Part shown: positions 35,836-44,549 of the stretch, one piece after another
How the letters are laid out: the number at the start of each line of letters is the position of its first letter
How positions within the stretch are numbered: position 1 is the first letter of the stretch
Source of the DNA: Paucibacter sp. DJ2R-2
Lineage (GTDB): Bacteria; Pseudomonadota; Gammaproteobacteria; Burkholderiales; Burkholderiaceae_C
Length of the DNA: 64,000 bases
Assembly (NCBI RefSeq): GCF_025717675.1
Contig: NZ_JAJIRT010000001.1
Coordinates: forward strand, 930,001-994,000
Reading direction: 5' to 3'
Translations under genes and position numbers: made by a program
Notes under the pieces: generated by a model
Seen by the model: the letters and a program-made list of their open reading frames with translations, nothing else
Databases searched by the model: none
What the model was told of the DNA's origin: nothing

Positions 35836-36283
35836 CCAACACCGCCAACATATCCTGCCCTTCCGCATCCAAGCCCTCTTCGACAAAGCCATGGCGGGCA
35901 TAGAGCCGGCGCGAGCCTTCGTTGTCCAGGTGGTAGCAGATCTCCACTTCACGCACCACCGGGTCGGCGGCGATCTCGCGGATGGCGGCCTGCAAAGCCA
36001 GGCTGCCCAGGCCGCGGCCCTGATGCGGCAGCGCAATCATGAAGCGCCAAATGGACACGCGCTGCGCCGACTGCGGCACCCACATCATGAAACCGACCAG
36101 CTCCGTATCGGCATGGATGGCACGCACCTGGTAGCCCGGGTTGTAGGCCGCCTCCAGCAAGGACCAGGTGTTGCTGGCCAGCATGTCTTTTTGCGGATCG
36201 CTCAGGGGCAGTTCGCAGATGGCCTCGTAGTTGTCGCTTGTGACAGGCTGCAGGGTGACTTGGGGTGTTGGGGTGTGCATCAA
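35822..36283 (-). CDS. GNAT N-acetyltransferase, diamine acetyltransferase-like
   Basis: This 153-residue protein starts with VTLQPVTSDNYEAICELPLS and contains the acetyl-CoA loop ALPHQGRGLGSLALQAAIRE (Q-G-R-G-L-G, near residue 88). The end, CYHLDNEGSRRLYARHGFVE, is typical of diamine/spermidine acetyltransferase relatives. The start is 2 bases from the end of the patatin gene, so the two are probably in one transcript. Substrate assignment to polyamines is a guess. Confidence 0.8.
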   Translation of the reverse strand: MMHTPTPQVTLQPVTSDNYEAICELPLSDPQKDMLASNTWSLLEAAYNPGYQVRAIHADTELVGFMMWVPQSAQRVSIWRFMIALPHQGRGLGSLALQAAIREIAADPVVREVEICYHLDNEGSRRLYARHGFVEEGLDAEGQDMLAVLGVNG

Positions 36284-36285
36284 TT

Positions 36286-39021
36286 TCAGAAGTAGTTGTC
36301 AGGGATGCCCTGCACGCCTGTGCCGCGCCGGGCCATGCGCAGCAAGGGCTTGCTGAGGCAGGCATCGGCCAAGCATGCCAAGGCCGACAGGGAGAAGATC
36401 AAAGTCACGGTCAAGCCGACAGCCCATGGCACCCAGTTCAGGGGCAGCAGGGCCAGCAAAGCCATCAAGCACCAAAGATTACGCAAGTAACCCAGCGTGC
36501 GCCGCAAGGTGGGTGTCCTGCGCCGCCACCATGAGCGCAAGCTCCCAGGCTTGGCAGTTTGCGATCCCAAAGCACGACGACACGCTTGAACGACACAGAA
36601 ACTGGCCGCCATCACGAGAGCGGCACTGGCGGCAAGCAAGAGGGTCCAGCTGTGCAACTCGGAGGTCCATTGAACAAGACAACTGAACACGCCAGGTTCG
36701 GCCTGCTGCCAGGCCTTTTGACCCCACGGCAGCAAGGCATCCGTCACCCACATCCGCCAGCCATCACGGCTGAAGCCGAACAGCAGCGCCAGCAGGGCAA
36801 GGCCCAGAATCGACCGACGCCAGCCTGTGCCTCCGACGGCCAGCAGGCGCAGAAAGCGATGCTGGCCGGCATGCAGCAAGCGTTCGCGGCGGCGCATGGC
36901 AGCCGCGTCGCGAAATGGCGGCTCATACGGCGCCGCGGCACCGTAGCGCCAACCCATGTGTTCCGACAGGGGTGAGCCAGGCTCGCGCAGAGGCGCCAAG
37001 TTCTCTTCGGCCTGCAAATAGCCCTGGCGGATCAGCGCCTCGGCTTCAAGGTCGCTGAAGGCGTCGAGATCGGTGCGCAGGCGCGCCAGCAGGCGGCGCT
37101 CGCGCCAGTCGGCCTGAGTCAAGGTCCGGGCCGGCTCCGGCAGACGCTCGCACGGCGCCTGCTCCTCCAGCATCTGCCGCCCGCGCAAGAGGGGCACTCC
37201 GGAATCGATGCGGAAGTTGATCAGGACCTTGAGCGCTCGCAGACTCAGAAACTCTTTCGCGGATGCCCCCAAGGGCTCACCCGCGAGCCGCTCCGTCAGA
37301 CGTGCTCTCTCGCGCAACTCATGGCGAAACAGATTCAGGGGCAGTTCGGACAGGATGGCGGTCAAACGCGTCGTCAAGCCCAAACGGCCCACCGAGGCCT
37401 TCAGCTGCTCGGTCTCGAAAATACCGCCAGGGTCACTGGCGATGATGAGATTGCACTGCTCGTCCAGCAGCGCCATCGTGCCCATATTGTCGAAAACACC
37501 GCCGTCGGTCAGGCCCAGGGTGCGCACGCGCCGGTCATCATAGAAGTCAGCCAACAAGTAGGGCGGAAAAACCGGTGGGAAGGCCGCCGAGGCCGTGACG
37601 GCCTGGGCCAGCGGCATGGCGTCCCACTCGACGCTGGCTCGGGGCGAAATCATCCAGGCGGCGCGCAGCTTGTAGACCTCCAGGATCAGCCGACACAACT
37701 GCGCCAAGGCCGGTGCCTGCAGGGGACGCTGGCTGAACTCCGGGCCAGGCGCCACCAAGGCAAAGCGCACAAGCGCACCCACACCCCGTTTCTCGTCAAG
37801 CCCCACCAGCGCTTCCCACAATCGCTCAAGATGCTGCTCGCGTGACAAGCCATCATCAACTGGCGGCTTGTGCTTCGGCCCCTCGATCAAGAACCAGGCC
37901 GCCGTCTTGAGCAGGCGAAGACGCCCCGCCTCGGCATCTGTGAGGGCTTGCACCAAGGCCTGGGCTTGAACACAGGCATCGTGCCCAAGCCCTTGCAGAC
38001 ACCAGCACAAAGCGGGTAGCAGACGCTTGAGCGGGGCGACCTCGCCCTGCCCCCAAAAGGCCAGCACCGCATCGGCCCAGGCCCGGTCGCCCCGCGCCAA
38101 GGTCGAAGGCGTCAATTCCGTGTCGTCCGGGTACAGCAGACGCTTGCGCGGCAAGAGCTCAGTCTCGATCTCTCCGTAACGCAAATGTCCGAAATACCAC
38201 TCACCCAGTTCCGCATGTGAAAACCAGAAGCGCGCGCCGGAATTGAGCGAGGTGGCATTGATGATCCAGCGGGTCAGGGCCGAGCCCGGGGCCAGCCACG
38301 GAGACGGCGCCCACAAGGCCTGATGGTTGTAGTTTTCCGACCCACCTGCATCACTTGACGCTGGCGCACGCAAACGCAAGGCTCGAAGGGAAATGCCCCC
38401 ATCCCAAGGTCTTGGAGCTTTTCCAGCGGCACGCATGAGTGCAGCTCGCAGCAGATGCCAACGGCTCCGAAACCGCGAGTGCGCCTGCATCCACAGGCGC
38501 CGCCACGCTTGGTGCACATCCGGCAACACCGGATCCTGGTAGCCCGTGGCTCGAACCCGCTTCACCGCCTCGGCCAAGAGTTCGCGCTCATAGACTTTGG
38601 CCATGGCGGTCGCCAGGGATGAGGGCCCGAAGAGTACCGACGCCAGCTTGAGCGGGTTCATCAACAAACGGTTGCGCAGATTGCGCTGCGCCGCGCGGCG
38701 CATGTCCTGCTCCACGCGCAGCACCACTTCCTTGTACTGCTCGTGGTTCAAGCCGGCCTGTCGAGGCGACAGCTGAGCCAGCATCGGCTGCTCCAGCTCC
38801 GCCTTCAGATGCATCAAGTACAGCGCCCCCACCACCGAGCCCCCGGAGACGGTAGACAGCACCTCGACATAACGTAGCAGGTCCAGCTCTGCCAAGCGGC
38901 GCAGCACGCCGACATGGAACAGCGAGGCACGAAAGCCTCCGCCGGCCAGGGCCAGGCCGAGCTTGTGGCGCGGTGGGCTGTGCGAAGACAGATCAGTCAT
39001 GGCTGGATGGCTCTCATGCAA
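36286..39021 (-). CDS. Patatin-like phospholipase with C-terminal membrane helices
   Basis: The 911-residue protein carries the patatin dyad: oxyanion loop GGGFR at 27-31, nucleophile Ser59 in STVSGGS, and Asp506 in TDGGVFDNMG. A long insertion of some 400 residues separates the two catalytic parts, much more than in a simple patatin. The last 200 residues contain about four hydrophobic helices (LGLALLALLFGF, LLLAASAALVMAASFCVV, WCLMALLALLPLNW, AVGLTVTLIFSLSALACL). An AGGAG site supports the ATG at 39021. It should hydrolyse acyl lipids at the membrane face. Confidence 0.86.
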   Translation of the reverse strand: MHESHPAMTDLSSHSPPRHKLGLALAGGGFRASLFHVGVLRRLAELDLLRYVEVLSTVSGGSVVGALYLMHLKAELEQPMLAQLSPRQAGLNHEQYKEVVLRVEQDMRRAAQRNLRNRLLMNPLKLASVLFGPSSLATAMAKVYERELLAEAVKRVRATGYQDPVLPDVHQAWRRLWMQAHSRFRSRWHLLRAALMRAAGKAPRPWDGGISLRALRLRAPASSDAGGSENYNHQALWAPSPWLAPGSALTRWIINATSLNSGARFWFSHAELGEWYFGHLRYGEIETELLPRKRLLYPDDTELTPSTLARGDRAWADAVLAFWGQGEVAPLKRLLPALCWCLQGLGHDACVQAQALVQALTDAEAGRLRLLKTAAWFLIEGPKHKPPVDDGLSREQHLERLWEALVGLDEKRGVGALVRFALVAPGPEFSQRPLQAPALAQLCRLILEVYKLRAAWMISPRASVEWDAMPLAQAVTASAAFPPVFPPYLLADFYDDRRVRTLGLTDGGVFDNMGTMALLDEQCNLIIASDPGGIFETEQLKASVGRLGLTTRLTAILSELPLNLFRHELRERARLTERLAGEPLGASAKEFLSLRALKVLINFRIDSGVPLLRGRQMLEEQAPCERLPEPARTLTQADWRERRLLARLRTDLDAFSDLEAEALIRQGYLQAEENLAPLREPGSPLSEHMGWRYGAAAPYEPPFRDAAAMRRRERLLHAGQHRFLRLLAVGGTGWRRSILGLALLALLFGFSRDGWRMWVTDALLPWGQKAWQQAEPGVFSCLVQWTSELHSWTLLLAASAALVMAASFCVVQACRRALGSQTAKPGSLRSWWRRRTPTLRRTLGYLRNLWCLMALLALLPLNWVPWAVGLTVTLIFSLSALACLADACLSKPLLRMARRGTGVQGIPDNYF

Positions 39022-39252
39022 AGACTCCTCGGGCCGCGACTGTAAGGCCTGCAGCGCGACACGGCAGCCTTCGAAAACTCACTGAGGGAAATCACGGTTA
39101 GCCCCGGCTGGGCCTGTGCCCCGGCGCCGCTGCCTGCCACACTGTGGCAGGTCGCCCTCGTGCAGACACCAAGCGGGCCCGCAGGCCTGCGCTATATTGC
39201 GCCGCACCCCGCCGCCACTTTTCTCTCGGATTCGCCCTCCCCGCCCCTGCCC

Positions 39253-39924
39253 ATGGATGCCGCCTGGATCGCACTGGCCCTGTCGCTCAAAGTGGCGGGC
39301 TGGGCCACGGCCGTGAATCTGCTGCTGGGCACGGCGGCCGGCTACGGCCTGGCGCGCTGGCGGCGCTTTCCCGGGCGCGAGCTGCTGGACGCGCTGCTGA
39401 CTCTGCCCATGGTGCTGCCGCCCACCGTGCTGGGCTACTACCTGCTGGTGCTGCTGGGCCGGCGCGGGCCCATCGGCCACTGGCTGGACACGAATCTGGG
39501 CATCCAGCTGGTCTTCACCTGGCAGGGCGCGGTGATCGCTGCGGCCCTGGTGTCCTTCCCGCTGGTGATGAAGTCGGCGCGGGCCGGCTTCGAAGGCGTG
39601 GACGCGCAGCTGGAGCAAGCCGGCCGGGTGCTGGGCCTGGGGCCCTGGGCCCTGTTCTTTCGCGTCAGCCTGCCGCTGGCCCGGCGCAGCCTGATGGCCG
39701 GCCTGCTGCTGGCGTTTGCGCGGGCGCTGGGCGAGTTTGGCGCCACGCTGATGTTGGCCGGCAGCATTCCGGGCCAAACCCAAACCCTGTCGATCGCCAT
39801 CTACGAGGCGGTGCAAGCCGGCCAGGACGAGAGCGCCAACTTCCTGGTGGCCCTGAGCTCCATCGTTTGCGTGGCGGTGCTGCTGGCGGCCGGTCGCCTG
39901 ATGCCGGCACGGAGCCCGACATGA
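39253..39924 (+). CDS. modB: Molybdate ABC transporter permease
   Basis: This 223-residue protein has five to six membrane helices and the ABC permease EAA-type loop: EGVDAQLEQAGRVLGLGPWA then FFRVSLPLARR. The segments LLTLPMVLPPTVLGYYLLVLL and RALGEFGATLMLAG are typical of ModB. It imports molybdate through the inner membrane with ModC. No modA gene for a binding protein lies upstream; the neighbour is the patatin gene on the other strand. Its stop overlaps modC (ATGA). Confidence 0.92.
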   Translation: MDAAWIALALSLKVAGWATAVNLLLGTAAGYGLARWRRFPGRELLDALLTLPMVLPPTVLGYYLLVLLGRRGPIGHWLDTNLGIQLVFTWQGAVIAAALVSFPLVMKSARAGFEGVDAQLEQAGRVLGLGPWALFFRVSLPLARRSLMAGLLLAFARALGEFGATLMLAGSIPGQTQTLSIAIYEAVQAGQDESANFLVALSSIVCVAVLLAAGRLMPARSPT

Positions 39925-40631
39925 CGCGGGAGCCTTTCTTCGAAGTGCAGATCGAGCAGCAGCTGCACAGCCGCCGCGGCGGCACTGCCTTCCGGCTGGA
40001 GCTGGCTTTTGAGAGCCAGCAGGCGCGCACCGTGCTCTGCGGCCCCTCGGGCGCCGGCAAGAGCCTGACCCTGCAAGCGATTGCCGGCCTGAACCGGCCC
40101 GACCGGGGCCGCATCCGCTGCCGGGGTCAGGTCTTGTTCGACAGCGTGCGCGGCATCGACCTGCCCGCAGCGCAGCGCGGTTTCGGCTATCTGTTCCAGG
40201 ACTACGCCCTGTTCCCGCAGCTCGATGTGCGGCAGAACATCGCCTTCGGCCTGAGCAAGGGTTGGCTCAACCCATCACGGCGCGCACGCGACCCGCGCGT
40301 CGAGCACTGGCTGCAGGTGTTCGAGCTGGAGCACGTGGCCGGCCAACGGCCCGAGCAGCTTTCGGGCGGCCAGCGCCAACGCACGGCCCTGGCGCGCGCC
40401 CTGGTTGGCGAGCCGCAGGCCCTGCTGCTGGACGAGCCGTTTTCGGCCCTGGACCCGGCCTTGCGCGGCCGCCTGCGTGAGGAGCTGGATGCCCTGCTGC
40501 AGCGCCTGCAGATCCCCATGCTGATGATCACCCACGACCCCGAAGACCTAGCCTTCTTTGGTGGCCTGGCCCTGCAGCTGCAGGGCGGCCGCCTGGTGGG
40601 CCGCCCGGTGGACCAAGAGGCGCAGCCATGA
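39921..40631 (+). CDS. modC: Molybdate ABC transporter ATP-binding protein, short form
   Basis: The 236-residue ATPase has Walker A GPSGAGKS at 41-48, signature LSGGQ at 147-151, Walker B LLLDEP at 168-173 and H-loop His in MLMITHDPED. It energises ModB. E. coli ModC has about 352 residues because of a C-terminal MOP/TOBE domain that binds molybdate and regulates transport; that domain is absent here. Starts and stops overlap both neighbours by four bases, so modB, modC and the LysR gene are one coupled unit. Confidence 0.9.
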   Translation: MTREPFFEVQIEQQLHSRRGGTAFRLELAFESQQARTVLCGPSGAGKSLTLQAIAGLNRPDRGRIRCRGQVLFDSVRGIDLPAAQRGFGYLFQDYALFPQLDVRQNIAFGLSKGWLNPSRRARDPRVEHWLQVFELEHVAGQRPEQLSGGQRQRTALARALVGEPQALLLDEPFSALDPALRGRLREELDALLQRLQIPMLMITHDPEDLAFFGGLALQLQGGRLVGRPVDQEAQP

Positions 40632-41593
40632 ACCTGTTCGTCTCGCTCAAATACCTGGTCGCGCTGGACGACCACAAGCATTTCGGCCGCGCCGCCCTGG
40701 CCTGCCATGTCACCCAACCGGCGCTGTCCAATGCCTTGAGGGCGCTGGAGGAAAGCTATGGCACGGCCATCGTCAAACGCGGCCGCAGCTTCGCCGGCTT
40801 CACCGAAGAAGGCGAGCGCGTACTGGCCAGCGCGCGCCGCACGCTGCGCGAGCAAGAGCTGCTGCAACAGGAGCTGGACAGCCGCAGCGGCGCGCCCAGC
40901 GGCCACCTGCTGATCGGCTCCGTGCCCACGGCCATGCCCATCGCTGCCCGCTTCGTGGCGCGGCTGCAGGCGCGCCACCCGGGCATCCGGCCGACGCTGC
41001 GTTCGATGAGCTCGGTCGAGCTGGAGGCGGGCCTGGAAAACCTGGCCCTGGACCTGGCCCTGGGCTACACCGAGCGCATGGAACAAAGCCGCGCCCAGCT
41101 GCGCGTGCTGCCCCAGTACACCGAGCACTACTTTCTGCTGCAACAGGCCCCGGCAGAGCCAAGCACTGCTGGCCTGCAGATCGGCGCTGAGATGCGCTGG
41201 CAGGATGCCGCCGCCCAGCCGCTGTGCCTGCTCAGCGCCGAGATGCACAACCGCCGCATCGTCGACCGCGCTTTTGCCGAAGCCGGCGTGACGAAGGTGC
41301 AAGCGGCGATCGAATCCAACTCCACCGGCGCCTTGGTTGCTTGCGTGGTCGCCGGCCAGGTCAGCAGCGTTCTGCCCGGCGCCCTGCTCGGCGAACTCCA
41401 AGCCTACGGCCCCGCCCGCTGCGGCCTGCAAGCGAGGCCCCTGGTGGCGCCCCAGGTGGCCGTGCCCATCGCCCTGATGCTGCACCAGGGCAGCCGCCCC
41501 TCACGCACGCTGGAAGCGGCCTTGGCGCTGGCCGAGGACCCGGCCTGGTTGGCGGAGGCGGCACAACACAGCGGCTTGTTGCAGGGGCGGTGA
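40628..41593 (+). CDS. LysR-family transcriptional regulator
   Basis: The 321-residue protein has the LysR winged helix (LKYLVALDDHKHFGRAALAC then HVTQPALSNALRALEESYG) and a C-terminal effector domain with GHLLIGSVPTAMP. It is translationally coupled to modC, so it probably responds to molybdate state or controls a molybdenum enzyme; similar LysR genes sit with formate dehydrogenase genes in relatives. The formate dehydrogenase operon at 52.9 kb is a candidate target (inference). Confidence 0.88.
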   Translation: MNLFVSLKYLVALDDHKHFGRAALACHVTQPALSNALRALEESYGTAIVKRGRSFAGFTEEGERVLASARRTLREQELLQQELDSRSGAPSGHLLIGSVPTAMPIAARFVARLQARHPGIRPTLRSMSSVELEAGLENLALDLALGYTERMEQSRAQLRVLPQYTEHYFLLQQAPAEPSTAGLQIGAEMRWQDAAAQPLCLLSAEMHNRRIVDRAFAEAGVTKVQAAIESNSTGALVACVVAGQVSSVLPGALLGELQAYGPARCGLQARPLVAPQVAVPIALMLHQGSRPSRTLEAALALAEDPAWLAEAAQHSGLLQGR

Positions 41594-41598
41594 AGCCT

Positions 41599-42015
41599 TC
41601 AGTTTGGGGCGGTCGGCCGGAGCATCTCGCGGTGCAAGCCCCAATGTTCGACTGCGGCGACGAGCACGGTCGATTCGCCCTCGTCGACATGGGCGTCGGC
41701 CTCTGCAAGTGCAACGCAAATGCGCAACAAGGTCAGCCGCAACGCGGGGTCCTGGATCTCGCCCATCAGGTCGGCCAGCGTTCGTTCGTCCACCGGGCAG
41801 GCGCCGGCCCATTGCAACTGGCCGCTTGAAAGCAAGTCTTCGCAGAAGGTGTCCATCAGTGCGTGCAACTCATGCCGCTCCAGGCCCAGTTGCTCATGCA
41901 CGGCCAGACGGTCCAGCCACTCGATTTCGGCGGCGCCAATGTCGCCGTCGGCCACCACCGTCAGGGCGACGATTCGAGCGGCGGCTTGTGGGCTGTTCGC
42001 GGGATAAATGCGCAT
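41599..42015 (-). CDS. TerB-like protein, copy 1
   Basis: This 138-residue helical protein reads SPQAAARIVALTVVADGDIG near the start and ICVALAEADAHVDEGESTVL near the end, the two acidic A-D-G/A motifs of TerB folds. It matches the protein at 47256 in layout and in the opening YPxNSPxAAARIVAL. TerB proteins bind metal ions and associate with membrane complexes in tellurite and phage stress systems. It is the last gene of a three-gene operon with the zinc-ribbon and Bax-inhibitor genes. Confidence 0.75.
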   Translation of the reverse strand: MRIYPANSPQAAARIVALTVVADGDIGAAEIEWLDRLAVHEQLGLERHELHALMDTFCEDLLSSGQLQWAGACPVDERTLADLMGEIQDPALRLTLLRICVALAEADAHVDEGESTVLVAAVEHWGLHREMLRPTAPN

Positions 42016-42048
42016 GATGGTTCTCCCTTGGGTGCTGTCGGTCGCGGG

Positions 42049-42324
42049 TCAGTCGAAGATATTGCTCAGCCAGGATTTATTCCGGCCGCCCTGCGGGCTT
42101 CGGCCATGCTCGTAGTCGGAATCCTGGAACTGGGGCTGTGATCGGGCCGCACTGCCGCCGGACGGCGACGACGCTGCTGCCGTGGCCGCGGTCGAGCGCT
42201 CGATCAGCTTGTCGAGTTCGCCTCGGTCCAGCCAGACCCCGCGGCATTGCGGGCAGTAGTCGATCTCGACGCCCTGGCGATCGCTCATCACGAGTGCGGT
42301 GTCAGTACAGCTGGGGCATTTCAT
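42049..42324 (-). CDS. TFIIB-type zinc ribbon protein
   Basis: The 91-residue protein starts MKCPSCTDTALVMSDRQGVE and continues YCPQCRGVWLDRGELDKL: two CxxC pairs (Cys3/Cys6 and Cys24/Cys27) form a zf-TFIIB ribbon, and WLDRGEL is the conserved family tail. The rest is a Ser/Ala/Gly-rich low-complexity linker ending in a short aromatic tail, SWLSNIFD. Such proteins are widespread and their role is unknown. It lies between the TerB-like and Bax-inhibitor genes in one operon. Confidence 0.84.
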   Translation of the reverse strand: MKCPSCTDTALVMSDRQGVEIDYCPQCRGVWLDRGELDKLIERSTAATAAASSPSGGSAARSQPQFQDSDYEHGRSPQGGRNKSWLSNIFD

Positions 42325-42343
42325 GGTGTGCTCCTGGTGAAGG

Positions 42344-43078
42344 TTATTCGTCTGAGCCGCCGAAGCCGAACAGGCTCAACAGGCTCGTGAACAGGTTGAA
42401 GATCGAGACGTACAGCCCGACGGTGGCCAGCACATAGTTGCTTTCGCCGCCGGTGACGATGCGACTGGTCTCGAACAGGATCAAGCCCGCCGACAGCAAT
42501 GCCACCATCGCGGCGACGGCCAGGCCCAGCGCCGGAATCTGCAGGAACACCGCAGCCAAGCCGGCAATCAACGCGATGACCATGCCGGCGAACAGGAAGC
42601 CGCCCATGAAGCTGAAGTCGCGCCGGGTCGACAAGACCCAGGCCGACAAGGCCAGGAAGGTGGCGCCCGTAGCCGCCAGAGCCAGGGTCACGACTTGTGC
42701 TCCGCCGGGCAGCGCCAGCGATTGGGTCAACACCGGCCCGAGCGAATAGCCCATGAAGCCCGTCAGCGCAAACACCGCCGGCAGGGCCCAGCCGCTGTTT
42801 TTGAACTTGTAGACGGCAAAGAGCAAGCCGAAGTAGCCGCCCAGGGTGAGCAGGAGGCCCGGCGCCGGCAACTGGAACGCCACGCTGGCAGCGGCGACGG
42901 CCGCGCTGAACAGCAAGGTCATCGACAGCAAGGCATAGGTGTTGCGCAGCACACGGCTCGCAGCGGCGACATCCGTGGGTGTCGCGCTGCCTGCGGCGAT
43001 TGGCGCCATATGCCTAGCCTGCTGGGCCTGCGAGGCTTGCGCGGGAACGGTCGAGGGGATGGGTAGTTTGGTGTTCAT
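42344..43078 (-). CDS. Bax inhibitor-1 (YccA) family membrane protein
   Basis: The 244-residue protein has seven hydrophobic helices, for example LLTLGGYFGLLFAVYKF, GWALPAVFALTGFMGYSLGP and GLAVAAMVALLSAGLILFET. The N-terminus TPTDVAAASRVLRNTYALLSM is typical of bacterial YccA. The E. coli homologue modulates the FtsH membrane protease; others leak calcium. It is the first gene of the operon that also holds the zinc ribbon and TerB-like genes. Confidence 0.9.
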   Translation of the reverse strand: MNTKLPIPSTVPAQASQAQQARHMAPIAAGSATPTDVAAASRVLRNTYALLSMTLLFSAAVAAASVAFQLPAPGLLLTLGGYFGLLFAVYKFKNSGWALPAVFALTGFMGYSLGPVLTQSLALPGGAQVVTLALAATGATFLALSAWVLSTRRDFSFMGGFLFAGMVIALIAGLAAVFLQIPALGLAVAAMVALLSAGLILFETSRIVTGGESNYVLATVGLYVSIFNLFTSLLSLFGFGGSDE

Positions 43079-43177
43079 GGTTGTGAGTCCTGAGGTCGTT
43101 CGAGTTCAGCGTTCGTACTTGAAGAGCACTTACATCGCAAATCTCCACCGCTTGAAGGACAGACCGAATATGGGGCG

Positions 43178-43208
43178 CCAGGGGGTTCTGAAAAAGCAGG
43201 CTTTCAAG
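43178..43208 (-). promoter_or_regulatory. Possible heat-shock (sigma-32-like) promoter before the Bax-inhibitor operon
   Basis: On the minus strand CTTGAAA (43202-43208) is followed after 16 bases by CCCCCTGG (43178-43185). The sigma-32 consensus is CTTGAAA, 11-16 bases, then CCCCATnT, so the -35 is perfect and the -10 matches 5 of the first 6 positions. It lies about 100 bases upstream of the operon. Similar motifs arise by chance in GC-rich DNA, so this is only a candidate. Confidence 0.3.
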
Positions 43209-43337
43209 GACGCGAACATCGGATAAACCTGAACACAGACGAGCGCTTCGGTCGCACACTCCGGGGTTCGGCGGCTCGCTCCAGCGCGCTTGACAGCTCG
43301 CGAGCCTTCTGACCCGTCAACCTTTGAGAAGCACCCG

Positions 43338-44429
43338 ATGCCCAACGCTCGAACCGCCAATGCCGTCCGTCTGGAGTTCGCTCCTGAATCCCTGGTTCAA
43401 TCCAATCTGTCCGGCGCGGCCTTCACCGGCGACTGGCTCTGGGTGGCGGGCGACGAAGCCTGCGGCCTGGACCGCCTTCGCCGGCTCGACCCCGTGGGGC
43501 GCGAAGCCTTGCGCTTCGGCGAGGTGCGCGACTTCCCGCTCGCCGAACTGTTGGACCTGCCCGGCGCGCCCGAGGAAGAGGCCGACCTGGAAGGCATGGC
43601 TGTAGCTGACGGCTACCTCTGGGTGGTCGGCTCGCACGGCCTGAAGCGAAAGAACGCCAAAGCGGAGCGGGACCATGCCGACAACGCCAAGCGACTGGCA
43701 AAACTGGCGCTTGACGGCAATCGTCGCCTGCTGGCCTGCCTGCCTATCGAGTTCGACGCCAAGGGCGAGCCCTGCCTGGTGCGGCAGGCCCAGGACGGAC
43801 GTCGGGCGCTGCGACTGAAGGGCGATGCGCAAAGCAACCTGCTCACGCGTGCGCTCGCCGATGACCCTCACTTCGGCCCGTATATGGCCATCCCGGGCAA
43901 GGACAACGGCTTCGACATCGAAGGCCTGGCGGTGGACGGCCGCCGGCTGCTGCTCGGCCTGCGCGGCCCGGTGCTGCGGGGCTGGTCGGCGCTGCTGGAG
44001 ATCGCGGTCGAGACCCGCGGTGAGCAACTGCGCCTGGCGCCCCTGGACGAGAGCGGCACCCTGATCCGCAAACACTTCCTGCAACTCGACGGCCTGGGTG
44101 TGCGGGACCTGCACTTCTCAGGCGACGACCTCTACATCCTGGCCGGCCCGACCATGGTGCTGAACGGCGACATTCGCGTCTTCAAATGGCCTGGCGCCCG
44201 GCCCTTGCTGGCTGCCAACCGAGAGCCGGTGCGCTTCGAGTCGGCATTGACCGAGTCGGTGCCGCTGCCACACGCACGCGGAACCAACCGCGCCGAGGCC
44301 ATCTGCCAACTGCCGGCTGAACTGTCCGGCAGCAGCAAGGCAAGCTGGCTCGTCCTGTACGACGCACCCGGCGCCGATCGCAAGGAAGGCGATCACACCG
44401 TCTTCGGTGACCTGCTGCGCCAGGTTTGA
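43338..44429 (+). CDS. DUF3616 domain protein
   Basis: The 363-residue soluble protein has DUF3616-type repeats of a propeller-like fold: SNLSGAAFTGDWLWVAGDEA, then DLEGMAVADGYLWVVGSHGL and FDIEGLAVDGRRLLLGLRGP. The recurring EG(M/L)AV core is a calcium/phytase-like propeller blade. No catalytic motif is known. It has no signal peptide. It starts the + strand operon that diverges from the Bax-inhibitor unit. Confidence 0.8.
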   Translation: MPNARTANAVRLEFAPESLVQSNLSGAAFTGDWLWVAGDEACGLDRLRRLDPVGREALRFGEVRDFPLAELLDLPGAPEEEADLEGMAVADGYLWVVGSHGLKRKNAKAERDHADNAKRLAKLALDGNRRLLACLPIEFDAKGEPCLVRQAQDGRRALRLKGDAQSNLLTRALADDPHFGPYMAIPGKDNGFDIEGLAVDGRRLLLGLRGPVLRGWSALLEIAVETRGEQLRLAPLDESGTLIRKHFLQLDGLGVRDLHFSGDDLYILAGPTMVLNGDIRVFKWPGARPLLAANREPVRFESALTESVPLPHARGTNRAEAICQLPAELSGSSKASWLVLYDAPGADRKEGDHTVFGDLLRQV

Positions 44430-44549
44430 GATCGACCGCCCCGGTCTTACTCAGCATGTCCCTCTGACGATCTGGATCGAGCAGCCACAGAAGCTGCGGT
44501 CAGATCGTCGCTTGAATTCAATGTCAGCTCTATTTAAAAGTTAACAACA

